The notes under the pieces are model-generated. The model ran no database searches, was not told the DNA's origin, and saw only the letters and a program-made list of their open reading frames with translations. The position numbers were made by a program, and so were the translations under genes. Below, one piece after another: positions 18,700 to 28,729 of a DNA stretch of 64,000 nt; position 1 is the first letter of the stretch; every line of letters begins with the position of its first letter. The stretch lies in the NCBI RefSeq assembly GCF_000017205.1, contig NC_009656.1:4344001-4408000 (forward strand), written 5' to 3'. This DNA is from Pseudomonas paraeruginosa PA7. Its GTDB lineage: Bacteria > Pseudomonadota > Gammaproteobacteria > Pseudomonadales > Pseudomonadaceae.

Positions 18700-21591
18700 A
18701 TGCATACCGACACCACACGCGAGAACCCGCAGGCCAACGCGCCGCAGGCCGCCGATTCGTCGCAGGATCTGGCCGCCACCGCGCCGGGCCAGCTGCGCGT
18801 GATCAAGCGCAACGGCACTGTAGTCCCCTACACCGATGACAAGATCACCGTGGCCATCACCAAGGCGTTCCTCGCCGTGGAAGGCGGCACCGCCGCCGCC
18901 TCGTCGCGTATCCATGACACCGTGCGCCGCCTGACCGAGCAGGTCACCGCCACCTTCAAGCGCCGCATGCCGTCCGGTGGCACCATCCACATCGAAGAGA
19001 TCCAGGACCAGGTCGAACTGGCCCTGATGCGCGCCGGCGAGCAGAAGGTCGCCCGCGACTACGTGATCTACCGCGAAGCCCGCGCCGCCGAGCGCAAGAA
19101 CGCCGGCGCCACCAGCGACGTCGCCCAGCCGCACCCGAGCATCCGCATCACCCGCGCCGACGGCAGCCTGTCGCCGCTGGACATGGGCCGCCTGAACACC
19201 ATCATCAGCGAAGCCTGCGAAGGCCTGGCCGAGGTGGACGGCGCGCTGATCGAGCGCGAGACCCTGAAGAACCTCTACGACGGCGTCGCCGAGAAGGACG
19301 TCAACACCGCCCTGGTGATGACCGCGCGCACCCTGGTCGAGCGCGAGCCGAACTACTCCTACGTCACCGCCCGCCTGCTGATGGACACCCTGCGCGCCGA
19401 AGCCCTGGGCTTCCTCGGCGTGGCCGAGAGCGCCACCCATCACGAAATGGCCGAGCTGTACGCCAAGGCCCTGCCGGCCTACATCGAGAAAGGCGCCGAG
19501 TTCGAGCTGGTCGATGCCAAGCTGAAGGAATTCGACCTGGAGAAACTGGGCAAGGCCATCGATCACGAGCGCGACCAGCAGTTCACCTACCTCGGCCTGC
19601 AGACCCTGTACGACCGCTACTTCATCCACAAGGACGGCATCCGCTTCGAACTGCCGCAGATCTTCTTCATGCGCGTGGCCATGGGCCTGGCCATCGAGGA
19701 GAAGGACCGCGAGGCACGCGCCATCGAGTTCTACAACCTGCTGTCGTCCTTCGACTACATGAGCTCCACCCCCACCCTGTTCAACGCCGGCACCCTGCGT
19801 CCGCAGCTCTCCAGCTGCTACCTGACCACCGTGCCGGACGACCTGTCGGGCATCTACGGCGCCATCCACGACAACGCCATGCTGTCGAAATTCGCCGGCG
19901 GCCTGGGCAACGACTGGACCCCGGTGCGCGCGCTGGGCTCCTACATCAAGGGCACCAACGGCAAGTCCCAGGGCGTCGTGCCCTTCCTGAAAGTGGTCAA
20001 CGACACCGCGGTCGCGGTCAACCAGGGCGGCAAGCGCAAGGGCGCGGTCTGCGCCTACCTGGAGACCTGGCACCTGGACATCGAGGAATTCCTCGAGCTG
20101 CGCAAGAACACCGGTGACGACCGTCGTCGTACCCACGACATGAACACCGCCAACTGGATCCCCGACCTGTTCATGAAGCGCGTCTTCGACGACGGCTCCT
20201 GGACCCTCTTCTCGCCGTCCGACGTCCCCGACCTGCACGACCTCTACGGCAAGGCCTTCGAGGAGCGCTACGAGTACTACGAGGCCCTGGCCAGCTACGG
20301 CAAGCTGAAGCTGCACAAGGTCGTCCAGGCCAAGGACCTGTGGCGCAAGATGCTCTCCATGCTGTTCGAGACCGGCCACCCGTGGCTGACCTTCAAGGAT
20401 CCGTGCAACCTGCGCAGCCCGCAGCAGCACGTGGGCGTGGTGCACAGCTCGAACCTCTGCACCGAGATCACCCTGAACACCAACAAGGACGAGATCGCCG
20501 TCTGCAACCTGGGCTCGATCAACCTGGTCAACCACATCGTCGACGGCAAGCTGGACACCGCCAAGCTGGAGAAGACCGTCAAGACCGCGGTACGCATGCT
20601 CGATAACGTCATCGACATCAACTACTACTCGGTCCCGCAGGCGCAGAACTCCAACTTCAAGCACCGTCCGGTAGGCCTGGGCATCATGGGCTTCCAGGAC
20701 GCCCTGTACCTGCAGCACATCCCCTACGGTTCGGACGCGGCCATCGCCTTCGCCGACCAGTCCATGGAAGCCATCAGCTACTACGCGATCCAGGCGTCCT
20801 GCGACCTGGCCGACGAGCGCGGCGCCTACCAGACCTTCCAGGGCTCGCTGTGGTCGCAAGGCATCCTGCCGATCGACTCGGAGAAGAAGCTGATCGAAGA
20901 GCGCGGCGCCAAGTACATCGAAGTCGACCTGTCGGAAACCCTCGACTGGGCGCCGCTGCGCGAGCGCGTACAGAAAGGCATCCGCAACTCGAACATCATG
21001 GCCATCGCGCCGACCGCGACCATCGCCAACATCACCGGCGTCTCGCAGTCGATCGAGCCGACCTACCAGAACCTGTACGTGAAGTCGAACCTCTCCGGCG
21101 AGTTCACCGTGATCAACCCCTACCTGGTGCGCGACCTCAAGGCCCGCGGCCTGTGGGACCCGGTCATGGTCAACGACCTGAAGTACTACGACGGTTCCGT
21201 GCAGCAGATCGAGCGCATCCCGCAGGACCTCAAGGACCTCTACGCCACCGCGTTCGAAGTCGAGACCCGCTGGATCGTCGAAGCCGCCAGCCGTCGCCAG
21301 AAGTGGATCGACCAGGCCCAGTCGCTGAACCTGTACATCGCCGGCGCCTCGGGCAAGAAGCTCGACGTGACCTACCGCATGGCCTGGTTCCGCGGCCTGA
21401 AGACCACCTACTACCTCCGTGCCCTGGCCGCCACCAGCACCGAGAAGTCCACCATCAACACCGGCAAGCTCAACGCCGTGTCGGCCGGTGGCAACGACGG
21501 CCTGCAAGCCGCCCCGGCCGCCGAGCCGAAGCCGGCACCGGTGCCGCAGGCATGCAGCATCGACAACCCCGACTGCGAAGCCTGCCAGTGA
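18700..21591 (+). CDS. nrdA: Class Ia ribonucleoside-diphosphate reductase alpha subunit NrdA
   Basis: NrdA reduces ribonucleoside diphosphates to deoxyribonucleotides aerobically with NrdB. It has 963 residues, longer than E. coli NrdA, because it carries two N-terminal ATP-cones: about 34-135 (RVIKRNGTVVPYTDDK...) and about 149-235 (IRITRADGSLSPLDMG...). Active-site cysteines are visible at Cys373 (LSSCYLTT) and Cys587 (SNLCTEI). The C-terminal redox pair is in DCEACQ (Cys959, Cys962). The ATG at 18700 gives the known length and has GGAGA ten bases before it; an in-frame ATG at 18643 is rejected. nrdB follows 262 bases downstream. Confidence 0.97.
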   Translation: MHTDTTRENPQANAPQAADSSQDLAATAPGQLRVIKRNGTVVPYTDDKITVAITKAFLAVEGGTAAASSRIHDTVRRLTEQVTATFKRRMPSGGTIHIEEIQDQVELALMRAGEQKVARDYVIYREARAAERKNAGATSDVAQPHPSIRITRADGSLSPLDMGRLNTIISEACEGLAEVDGALIERETLKNLYDGVAEKDVNTALVMTARTLVEREPNYSYVTARLLMDTLRAEALGFLGVAESATHHEMAELYAKALPAYIEKGAEFELVDAKLKEFDLEKLGKAIDHERDQQFTYLGLQTLYDRYFIHKDGIRFELPQIFFMRVAMGLAIEEKDREARAIEFYNLLSSFDYMSSTPTLFNAGTLRPQLSSCYLTTVPDDLSGIYGAIHDNAMLSKFAGGLGNDWTPVRALGSYIKGTNGKSQGVVPFLKVVNDTAVAVNQGGKRKGAVCAYLETWHLDIEEFLELRKNTGDDRRRTHDMNTANWIPDLFMKRVFDDGSWTLFSPSDVPDLHDLYGKAFEERYEYYEALASYGKLKLHKVVQAKDLWRKMLSMLFETGHPWLTFKDPCNLRSPQQHVGVVHSSNLCTEITLNTNKDEIAVCNLGSINLVNHIVDGKLDTAKLEKTVKTAVRMLDNVIDINYYSVPQAQNSNFKHRPVGLGIMGFQDALYLQHIPYGSDAAIAFADQSMEAISYYAIQASCDLADERGAYQTFQGSLWSQGILPIDSEKKLIEERGAKYIEVDLSETLDWAPLRERVQKGIRNSNIMAIAPTATIANITGVSQSIEPTYQNLYVKSNLSGEFTVINPYLVRDLKARGLWDPVMVNDLKYYDGSVQQIERIPQDLKDLYATAFEVETRWIVEAASRRQKWIDQAQSLNLYIAGASGKKLDVTYRMAWFRGLKTTYYLRALAATSTEKSTINTGKLNAVSAGGNDGLQAAPAAEPKPAPVPQACSIDNPDCEACQ

Positions 21592-21853
21592 TCGCGCGTC
21601 GCTGAACGGCGTCCGTGTCGCGGCCGGGCAAGCCGGACTCCTCGCGTGGGTTCGCCTGCCCGGCGCCTGACGGTCGCTCGTCCAGCGCCACGCTGGCAGC
21701 GCAAGGCCCCTCGCCAGGGCCAGGAACAATCCCCTTCTTCCCTCCGGGGGAGAAGAACGGCCCGGCCAGACCGTGCCGGACCACCGCTTTCGCGTGCACC
21801 TCACGCCCCATATCCAGGCCGCCGAGACGGCCGCCAGACCAGGAGAGAGCAAG

Positions 21854-23101
21854 ATGCTGAGCTGGGACGAATTCGACAAAGAAGACCCGACCGAAGCCAA
21901 GGCCGCGCCCGCCGCCGCCCAGGCCGTTGCCCAGGGCCATGACAAGCTGGACGACGAAGCCGCCGGCTCGGTGGAAGAAGCGCGCGCCGTTTCCGCCGAC
22001 GACTCCGACGCCGTCGCCCGCGCCAAGAAGGCCCTGAACGACCTCGACATCCAGGAAGGCCTGGACGACCTCGAAGGCTCCGCCGCGCGCGTGCAGGTCG
22101 GCGACAAGCAGATGATCAACGCCCGCGCCGACCTCAACCAGCTCGTCCCCTTCAAGTACGACTGGGCCTGGCAGAAGTATCTGGATGGTTGCGCCAACCA
22201 CTGGATGCCGCAGGAAGTCAACATGAACGCCGACATCGCCCTGTGGAAGAGCAAGGACGGCCTCAGCGAAGACGAGCGGCGCATCGTCATGCGCAACCTC
22301 GGCTTCTTCTCCACCGCCGACTCCCTGGTCGCCAACAACCTGGTGCTGGCCGTGTACCGCCTGATCACCAACCCCGAGTGCCGCCAGTACATCCTGCGCC
22401 AGGCCTTCGAAGAGGCGATCCACACCCACGCCTACCAGTACTGCATCGAGTCGCTGGGCATGGACGAGGGCGAGATCTTCAACATGTACCACGAGATCCC
22501 CAGCGTGGCGAAGAAGGCCTCGTGGGGCCTGAAGTACACCCGCTCGATCTCCGACCCGATGTTCCAGACCGGCACCCCGGAAACCGACCGCCAGTTCCTG
22601 CGCAACCTGATCGCCTACTACTGCGTGCTGGAAGGCATCTTCTTCTACTGCGGCTTCACCCAGATCCTCTCCATGGGCCGCCGCAACAAGATGACCGGCA
22701 CCGCCGAGCAGTTCCAGTACATCCTCCGCGACGAGTCGATGCACCTGAACTTCGGCATCGACGTGATCAACCAGATCAAGATCGAGAACCCGCACCTGTG
22801 GGACGCCCAGATGAAGGACGAGGCGACCCAGATGATCCTCCAGGGCACCCAGTTGGAGATCGAATACGCGCGCGACACCATGCCGCGCGGGGTGTTGGGG
22901 ATGAACGCGGCGATGATGGAGGACTACCTGAAGTTCATCGCCAACCGGCGCCTGACCCAGATCGGCCTGAAGGAAGAGTATCCGGGGACCACCAACCCGT
23001 TCCCGTGGATGTCGGAGATCATGGACCTGAAGAAGGAGAAGAACTTCTTCGAGACGCGGGTTATCGAGTACCAGACGGGCGGAGCACTGAGCTGGGATTG
23101 A
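21854..23101 (+). CDS. nrdB: Class Ia ribonucleoside-diphosphate reductase beta subunit NrdB
   Basis: NrdB holds the diiron-tyrosyl radical cofactor that starts catalysis in NrdA. The 415-residue product has an acidic, alanine-rich N-terminal extension (to about residue 75). The ferritin-like core follows, with the iron-ligand motifs [12 protein letters not shown] and DESMHLNFG. The C-terminus (QTGGALSWD) is the tail that binds NrdA. The ATG at 21854 follows AGGAGAGAG and gives the PAO1 length. A terminator ends the operon at 23172-23198. Confidence 0.97.
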   Translation: MLSWDEFDKEDPTEAKAAPAAAQAVAQGHDKLDDEAAGSVEEARAVSADDSDAVARAKKALNDLDIQEGLDDLEGSAARVQVGDKQMINARADLNQLVPFKYDWAWQKYLDGCANHWMPQEVNMNADIALWKSKDGLSEDERRIVMRNLGFFSTADSLVANNLVLAVYRLITNPECRQYILRQAFEEAIHTHAYQYCIESLGMDEGEIFNMYHEIPSVAKKASWGLKYTRSISDPMFQTGTPETDRQFLRNLIAYYCVLEGIFFYCGFTQILSMGRRNKMTGTAEQFQYILRDESMHLNFGIDVINQIKIENPHLWDAQMKDEATQMILQGTQLEIEYARDTMPRGVLGMNAAMMEDYLKFIANRRLTQIGLKEEYPGTTNPFPWMSEIMDLKKEKNFFETRVIEYQTGGALSWD

Positions 23102-23171
23102 GATTCTCGATTTAGGTCAAGACCGTTAGACGCTGTTGCCGGAAAGGGATTTTTGGGGCAGTGGTAGAGAA

Positions 23172-23198
23172 AAGAGCCCCGCCTTGTGCGGGGCTCTT
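23172..23198 (+). terminator. Rho-independent terminator after nrdB
   Basis: AAGAGCCCCGC at 23172-23182 pairs with GCGGGGCTCTT at 23188-23198 across a five-base loop, followed by CATTAAAG; the A-rich flank on the other side would also work on the minus strand. Confidence 0.88.
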
Positions 23199-23246
23199 CA
23201 TTAAAGAGAAAAACATGCCCAACCATTCACTCAATCTGAAACCTTC

Positions 23247-23280
23247 GTAGGGCGAATAACGCGCAGCGTTATCCGCCACC
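23247..23280. repeat. REP hairpin 1, left of the RAYT gene
   Basis: A REP unit of about 34 bases beginning GTAGGGCGAATAACGCG and ending CGTTATCCGCCACC. The inner arms AATAACGC and GCGTTATC form a near-perfect hairpin. It is one of four related units around the RAYT gene. Confidence 0.85.
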
Positions 23281-23328
23281 TGGCCAAGGTACGCTCCGAA
23301 ATCCCTCTGGATACACGGATGATCCCCA

Positions 23329-23862
23329 ATGCCAAGCTACCGACGAACCTGGGTCCCTGGCGGCACCTATTTCTTCACCGTCACCCTGCATGACCGCCGC
23401 TCTAACCTGCTGACCCGCGAAATCGACCTGCTGCGCCGCGTGGTCGCTCAGACCAGGCACCGGCATCCCTTCCGCATCGATGCCTGGGTCGTGCTGCCGG
23501 AACACATGCATTGCCTCTGGACCCTGCCGCCCCACGATGCCGATTTCGCCACCCGCTGGAAGGTCATCAAGTCCGGCTTCGCACGGCGCATCCCCTGCCA
23601 CGAATCACGTACCCTCGCGCAACGGCGGCGAGGACAACGCGCCATCTGGCAACACCGCTACTGGGAACACCTGATTCGCAATGACACGGACTACCGGCGC
23701 CATTTCGACTACATCCATCTCAACCCTGTGAAACACGGGCTGGTTACGGCGGTCAAGGACTGGCCCTTCTCCACCTTCCACCGGGCCGTAGCTGAAGGGC
23801 TTTATCCCAAGGATTGGGCCGGTGATCCTTCCTTGGAGGTCCGAGCGGCGGAGCGGGTTTGA
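23329..23862 (+). CDS. REP-associated tyrosine transposase (RAYT)
   Basis: RAYTs are single-copy, domesticated relatives of IS200/IS605 transposases that bind and process REP hairpins. The 177-residue Y1_Tnp protein starts PSYRRTWVPGGTYFFTVTL. It has the HUH metal site in PEHMHCLW (His59, His61), and the probable catalytic tyrosine Tyr128 in DYIHLNPVKHG. One REP lies just before it and three lie just after, the arrangement known for RAYT loci. It occupies the place of PAO1 PA1154. The ATG is chosen because the family N-terminus begins there; the Shine-Dalgarno is poor. Confidence 0.92.
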   Translation: MPSYRRTWVPGGTYFFTVTLHDRRSNLLTREIDLLRRVVAQTRHRHPFRIDAWVVLPEHMHCLWTLPPHDADFATRWKVIKSGFARRIPCHESRTLAQRRRGQRAIWQHRYWEHLIRNDTDYRRHFDYIHLNPVKHGLVTAVKDWPFSTFHRAVAEGLYPKDWAGDPSLEVRAAERV

Positions 23863-23869
23863 GTCTGCT

Positions 23870-23903
23870 GGCGGATAACGGCTGTGCCGTTACTCGCTCT
23901 ACC
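23870..23903. repeat. REP hairpin 2, right of the RAYT gene
   Basis: GGCGGATAACGGCTGTGCCG followed by TTACTCGCTCTACC; stem GGATAACGGC/GCCGTTACTC with a short loop. It starts only seven bases after the RAYT stop and is in the inverse orientation to REP 1, so the gene is bracketed by an inverted pair. Confidence 0.85.
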
Positions 23904-24052
23904 CCGGCTACCAAGTCTTTTTCTCGGCCTCGCAGGATGGCCGGCCCCGAGAAAGTAACCAAAGCGCTTGCCCCTGCATTCGACCTCCTACACGACGATT
24001 CCGCTCGGCCTCCTGATGGGGCGGACCGGAGCGTCGATGTTTCTCTGGAAGA

Positions 24053-24085
24053 GGTAGGGCGAATAACGCGAAGCGTTATCCGCAA
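24053..24085. repeat. REP hairpin 3
   Basis: GGTAGGGCGAATAACGCGAA followed by GCGTTATCCGCAA. It has the same orientation and nearly the same sequence as REP 1. REP 3 and REP 4 form an inverted pair about 90 bases apart. Confidence 0.85.
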
Positions 24086-24173
24086 CTACACAGGATTTTC
24101 CTGTAACGCCCGAGCATCGGGGGATTGAAAGAACTTCGTCAAGTCGATGTACAAGCAATGGCTTCAGAGAATC

Positions 24174-24207
24174 GGCGGATAACTGCTTTGCAGTTATTCG
24201 CCCTACC
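24174..24207. repeat. REP hairpin 4
   Basis: GGCGGATAACTGCTTTGCAG followed by TTATTCGCCCTACC, in inverse orientation to REP 3. The arms ATAACTGC and GCAGTTAT are perfectly complementary. Confidence 0.85.
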
Positions 24208-24822
24208 GTTGACCGCTATCGGTGCGCTCCATAATCATTCTTCGGCGCTAAGAACGCATACCACCCAGCGGCAAACCGCTCCCGAAAGTAGCGGTGTATT
24301 CCATTGAGGAAATGCGTATGCCATTCGTTTTTCAACCCACCCCATTCATCCCCTCGCGGCACGACACCAACACCACCTCCCCGGAGGTGCGCCATGTCTG
24401 ACACCCTCCTCCACCCCAGCCGTTTCACCCACCACCATCGGGTCCTGCGCGCCGTGCTGCTGGATGAGGAAGGCTGGTTCGTGTTCTCCGACCTGGCACG
24501 GCTGCTGGGCCGTTACCTGGGCGGTCGGGCGCCGGCGGCGTTGTGTGACGAGGCGCCGTGGTCGCTGGCGACGGCGGAACAGCGCGAGCGCTTGTTCGCC
24601 CTCTGCCATGCGCTGGAGCGGCATCTGGATGCCGACCAGTGGCGGCTCGCCTGGCTCCACGACGAACGCCACGGGCCACGTCAGGACTGCCTGGTCAGCG
24701 AGTCCGGGCTCTACGCCCTGCTCTGGCTCGCCGTACCCGGCGCGGCGCGAGGCTTGCTGTAGTGGTCTACTGATCCCGGACACCGATTTAGGCGAGAATC
24801 CTCGCCGTGAGAGAGGTGTCTG

Positions 24823-25985
<1,163 letters not shown>

Positions 25986-26376
25986 CCACTACATGCGTCG
26001 TTGGGTCAGCGGCTCGGTGCTGCCCTGCCTGCGCAGCCAGTCCCGCCCCCACGCCACGCCCCAGCGCGCCATGCTGCGCTGGAAAACCGCCGAGATCGAC
26101 ACCCTGCACTGGCAAGGCAAGACCTGGATCCCCCTCTCCGACTGCCCGCACTTCCTCGACAGCCCACGCCCGCTGATCCGGGCCTGATCCCGCCACATGC
26201 CCTGAAAGGAGTCAGGGCTTGAGCAATGGCGGACGCCACTCGTTCATGCAAGTCGACGCTCGTCACCGGATAGAGCGGCGGTTTCAGCCAGACGTTTTTC
26301 CTTGATAACCCTCCTGGGCTGGCAGCACCCGCCCACCTCAGCCATGATTCCCTCTCAGCCCCAGCGGAACCCCGAC

Positions 26377-26745
26377 ATGGACGCCAAAGCCCTGCTCCTC
26401 GGCAGCCTCTGCCTGGCCGCCCCATTCGCCGACGCGGCGACGCTCGACAATGCCCTCTCCGCCTGCCTCGCCGCCCGGCTCGGTGCGCCGCACACGGCGG
26501 AGGGCCAGTTGCACCTGCCACTCACCCTGGAGGCCCGGCGTTCCACCGGCGAATGCGGCTGTACCTCGGCGCTGGTGCGTTATCGGCTGCTGGCCACGCA
26601 GGCCAATGCGCAGGCGCTGGTCCTTCAGGAAGGCCTGCTCGACGGTCGCCACGAAGGCGTCCGCACGCTGATGCTGGCGGCGGATACGCGACTGGCGACT
26701 GACAGGACGCTCGCGGTGCGTCTCGGCTGCGCCAGCGCCGATTGA
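26377..26745 (+). CDS. Small exported protein of unknown function
   Basis: I do not recognise the family with confidence; it may belong to a DUF for small secreted Proteobacterial proteins. The 122-residue product has a signal peptide (about 1-20, ending ADA-A). The mature part carries four cysteines (ALSACLAA, GECGCTS and LGCAS) and a central hydrophobic strand region (ALVRYRLLATQANAQALVL), suggesting a disulphide-stabilised periplasmic protein. The ATG at 26377 has only a weak GCGGAA before it; an in-frame ATG at 26344 is the alternative but gives a less typical signal peptide. It follows the IS-split gene by 190 bases. Confidence 0.65.
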   Translation: MDAKALLLGSLCLAAPFADAATLDNALSACLAARLGAPHTAEGQLHLPLTLEARRSTGECGCTSALVRYRLLATQANAQALVLQEGLLDGRHEGVRTLMLAADTRLATDRTLAVRLGCASAD

Positions 26746-26937
26746 CTGTCCACCGATCCAGCGACGGCCGGCGCGGCGCCTCCACCTGTCTTGCAAACGG
26801 CGCTTCACCGCTCTGAAACCGGCACACCGGCGACAATCTCGGATCTCCGGCCAATGCTCGCCTTCCGCGCCTGCTTCCACGATGAAAGCCCGCCTTGCAT
26901 CCAGCCGGGCGGGTCTTCGGCCTATCCATCGAAAATC

Positions 26938-26949
26938 TGGTCTATTCCA
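26938..26949. promoter_or_regulatory. Operator-like palindrome 1
   Basis: TGGTCTATTCCA: two mismatches to the TGGTCTAGACCA-type inverted repeat bound by HutC/PhnF-type GntR repressors. Embedded in a locally AT-rich stretch. Confidence 0.55.
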
Positions 26950-27058
26950 AATCCCTGAAATTTCTCAATAAATGCCGTGCATCCCTCCTCCCGGTGCGAG
27001 GCTTTTGCATTAATCCAGGGCATTCCCTCGCAAAATTCGAATCCTTTTGCACTATTTT

Positions 27059-27070
27059 TGGTCTATACCA
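27059..27070. promoter_or_regulatory. Operator-like palindrome 2
   Basis: TGGTCTATACCA, one mismatch to TGGTCTAGACCA, extended to TTGG...CCAA. It lies in the most AT-rich part of the leader and is the best candidate for overlap with a promoter. Confidence 0.65.
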
Positions 27071-27238
27071 ATAAAAATCACGGTGCTAGATTGGCCTCCG
27101 TTCACCGATCCGCCTGATCGGATCGCCGGGCAAGCCCCGCCATTACTGATCAACACCCCATGGCTATCTCGGCATGGCCGAGAAGGAGCGCGTCACCAGC
27201 CCCAACCTTGCGTGAAAAAAGTCATGGTCAAAGGCATC

Positions 27239-27250
27239 TGGCCTAGACCA
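27239..27250. promoter_or_regulatory. Operator-like palindrome 3
   Basis: TGGCCTAGACCA, one mismatch to the TGGTCTAGACCA consensus, about 73 bases before the transporter start. Confidence 0.6.
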
Positions 27251-27298
27251 TGCATCCGGACAGCTTTGCAGCAGCACAACAAGAACAACCTCCCCGCA

Positions 27299-27311
27299 CT
27301 GTCTAGACCCA
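27299..27311. promoter_or_regulatory. Operator-like palindrome 4
   Basis: CTGTCTAGACCCA has the perfect core GTCTAGAC but shifted outer bases. It lies 12 bases before the transporter ATG, where a bound repressor would block translation start or elongation. Confidence 0.5.
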
Positions 27312-27322
27312 TAGGGACCCAC

Positions 27323-28660
27323 ATGAACAACCACAACGGTACCCTGCACCGTGGCTGGCAATCGCTCCAGCGCTGGCGCATCCAGATCTTCGTCATCACC
27401 TGGCTGGCCTACGCCGCCTTCTACTTCACCCGCAAGGCCTTCTCGGTGGCCAAGCTCGGCATCGCCGAAGACCCCTCCTTCGAACTCGACAAGAGCGCCA
27501 TGGCCGATCTCGATGCCCTCTACCTGGCCGCCTACGCCGTGGGCCAGTTCATGTGGGGGGTGTTCGCCGACCGCTTCGGCACCCGCGTGGTGGTGCTCGG
27601 CGGTTTGCTCACCTCGGCGCTGGCAGCGCTGGCGATGGGCACCTTCGCCACCCTGCCGATCTTCGCCGCCTGCATGGTGGTCCAGGGCCTGGCGCAGTCC
27701 ACCGGCTGGTCGGGGCTGTGCAAGAACATCGGCGCCTTCTTCGCCACCCACGAGCGCGGCCGCGTGCTCGGCCTGTGGAGTACCTGCTACGCCTTCGGCG
27801 GGCTGGTGGCGACGCCGTTCGCCGGCTGGTGCGCCTACCAGCTGACGCACGACTGGCGCATGGCCTTCCTGTGCTCGGCGGGAGTGGTGCTGGCGGTGGC
27901 CGTGCTGTTCTTCTTCCTCCAGCGCAACCGTCCGCAGGACGTCGGCCTGCCGCCCGTGGAGGCCGAGGCCGCGCCCTCCGCCAACGCGCCCCGGCCGAGC
28001 CATTCCGGCGCCCTGTCGAAGGCGCTGAGGAATCCCCACGTGCTGGTCCTCGGCATCGCCTACTTCCTGCTCAAGCCGGCGCGCTACGCGATCCTGCTCT
28101 GGGGCCCGGTGATCATCTACGAACGCATGCCGGAGATCGGCAAGGTCGCCTCGGCCATCGTGCCTTCGGCCTTCGAAGTCGCCGGGCTGGCCGGGCCGAT
28201 CCTCATCGGCCTGGCCTCGGACAAGCTGTTCGGCGCCCGCCGCATGCCGGCCTGCGTGCTCAGCCTGGCGGCGCTGACCGTGTGCCTGGCGTTGTTCGTG
28301 CCGGCGATGCAGAGCGGCAGCCTGTACCTGGTGGTCGGCCTGCTGTTCATGATGGGCATCACCCTCTACGGGCCGGACTCGATGATCAGCGGCGCCGCCG
28401 CCATCGACTTCGGCACCAGCGAGGCGGCCGGCACCGCCACCGGCTTCGTCAACGGCTGCGGCTCGGTCGGGGCGATCCTCGGCGGCCTGCTGCCGGGCTA
28501 CTTCGATACCCTCACGGTGTTCTTCGTGTTCACCGCCACCGCGCTGCTCGCCAGCCTGCTGCTGGTGCCGTTCTGGAACAGCCGGCCGGGCGCGCGCCAG
28601 GCCGAGCCGGCGGCGAGCATCGCCGGCGCGCCGCTGCTGGCGGCCGGCAAGGCGCGTTGA
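27323..28660 (+). CDS. MFS transporter of the organophosphate:phosphate antiporter type
   Basis: A 445-residue, 12-helix MFS permease. The N-terminal YAAFYFTRKAFSVAK and the later GWSGLCKNIGAFF region resemble the OPA family (GlpT, UhpT, PgtP), which exchange phosphate for phosphorylated organic compounds across the inner membrane. MFS permeases of this kind also include a described 2-aminoethylphosphonate transporter in Pseudomonas. The substrate is unknown. The ATG at 27323 follows AGGGACCC and starts the protein close to the first helix. It leads a three-gene unit with a HAD phosphatase and a PhnR-like regulator, and four operator-like palindromes lie upstream. Confidence 0.82.
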   Translation: MNNHNGTLHRGWQSLQRWRIQIFVITWLAYAAFYFTRKAFSVAKLGIAEDPSFELDKSAMADLDALYLAAYAVGQFMWGVFADRFGTRVVVLGGLLTSALAALAMGTFATLPIFAACMVVQGLAQSTGWSGLCKNIGAFFATHERGRVLGLWSTCYAFGGLVATPFAGWCAYQLTHDWRMAFLCSAGVVLAVAVLFFFLQRNRPQDVGLPPVEAEAAPSANAPRPSHSGALSKALRNPHVLVLGIAYFLLKPARYAILLWGPVIIYERMPEIGKVASAIVPSAFEVAGLAGPILIGLASDKLFGARRMPACVLSLAALTVCLALFVPAMQSGSLYLVVGLLFMMGITLYGPDSMISGAAAIDFGTSEAAGTATGFVNGCGSVGAILGGLLPGYFDTLTVFFVFTATALLASLLLVPFWNSRPGARQAEPAASIAGAPLLAAGKAR

Positions 28661-28729
28661 AGCTTTCCCCACTCACCCGCCCGGCCGCCAGGCGCGCCGG
28701 GCCAACCATCAGCGAACAAGGAACTGCCT

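Larger units (their letters stand above)
26746..27322 (+). promoter_or_regulatory. Upstream control region of the organophosphate-type transporter operon
   Basis: A 577-base gap, AT-richer at 26935-27080, with four copies of a TGGTCTAKACCA-type palindrome at 26938-26949, 27059-27070, 27239-27250 and around 27299-27311. No coding region is convincing here: the transporter frame is open back to 27047, but that stretch has no family resemblance and overlaps the operators. Confidence 0.7.

Noticed and set aside
18580..22425. 1281-codon open frame on the minus strand across nrdAB
   Set aside because: It lies entirely antisense to nrdA/nrdB, has the Val/Gly/Asp-rich composition of a mirror of GC-rich codon use, and resembles no protein. 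It is a shadow frame.
23908..23980. Imperfect inverted repeat around TTTTTCTCGGCC...GGCCCCGAGAAAG after the RAYT gene
   Set aside because: It can form a stem and may belong to a dispersed Pseudomonas repeat, but without other copies in the window I cannot separate it from decayed REP-associated sequence.
23247..24207. Repeated hairpins considered as a CRISPR array
   Set aside because: Units alternate in orientation, spacing is irregular (one interval contains a whole gene), and they match REP elements linked to the RAYT gene.
24216..24428. Protein-like minus-strand frame (NGIHRYFRERFAAGWYAFLAP) between the REP units and the BRO gene
   Set aside because: It reads more like protein than most shadow frames and could be a remnant, but it overlaps the BRO gene start and its ribosome binding site, and I recognise no family.
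26746..27046. Search for a small RNA or gene upstream of the transporter operators
   Set aside because: No terminator-like stem with a T tract and no frame with a ribosome binding site; only operator-like palindromes are supported.
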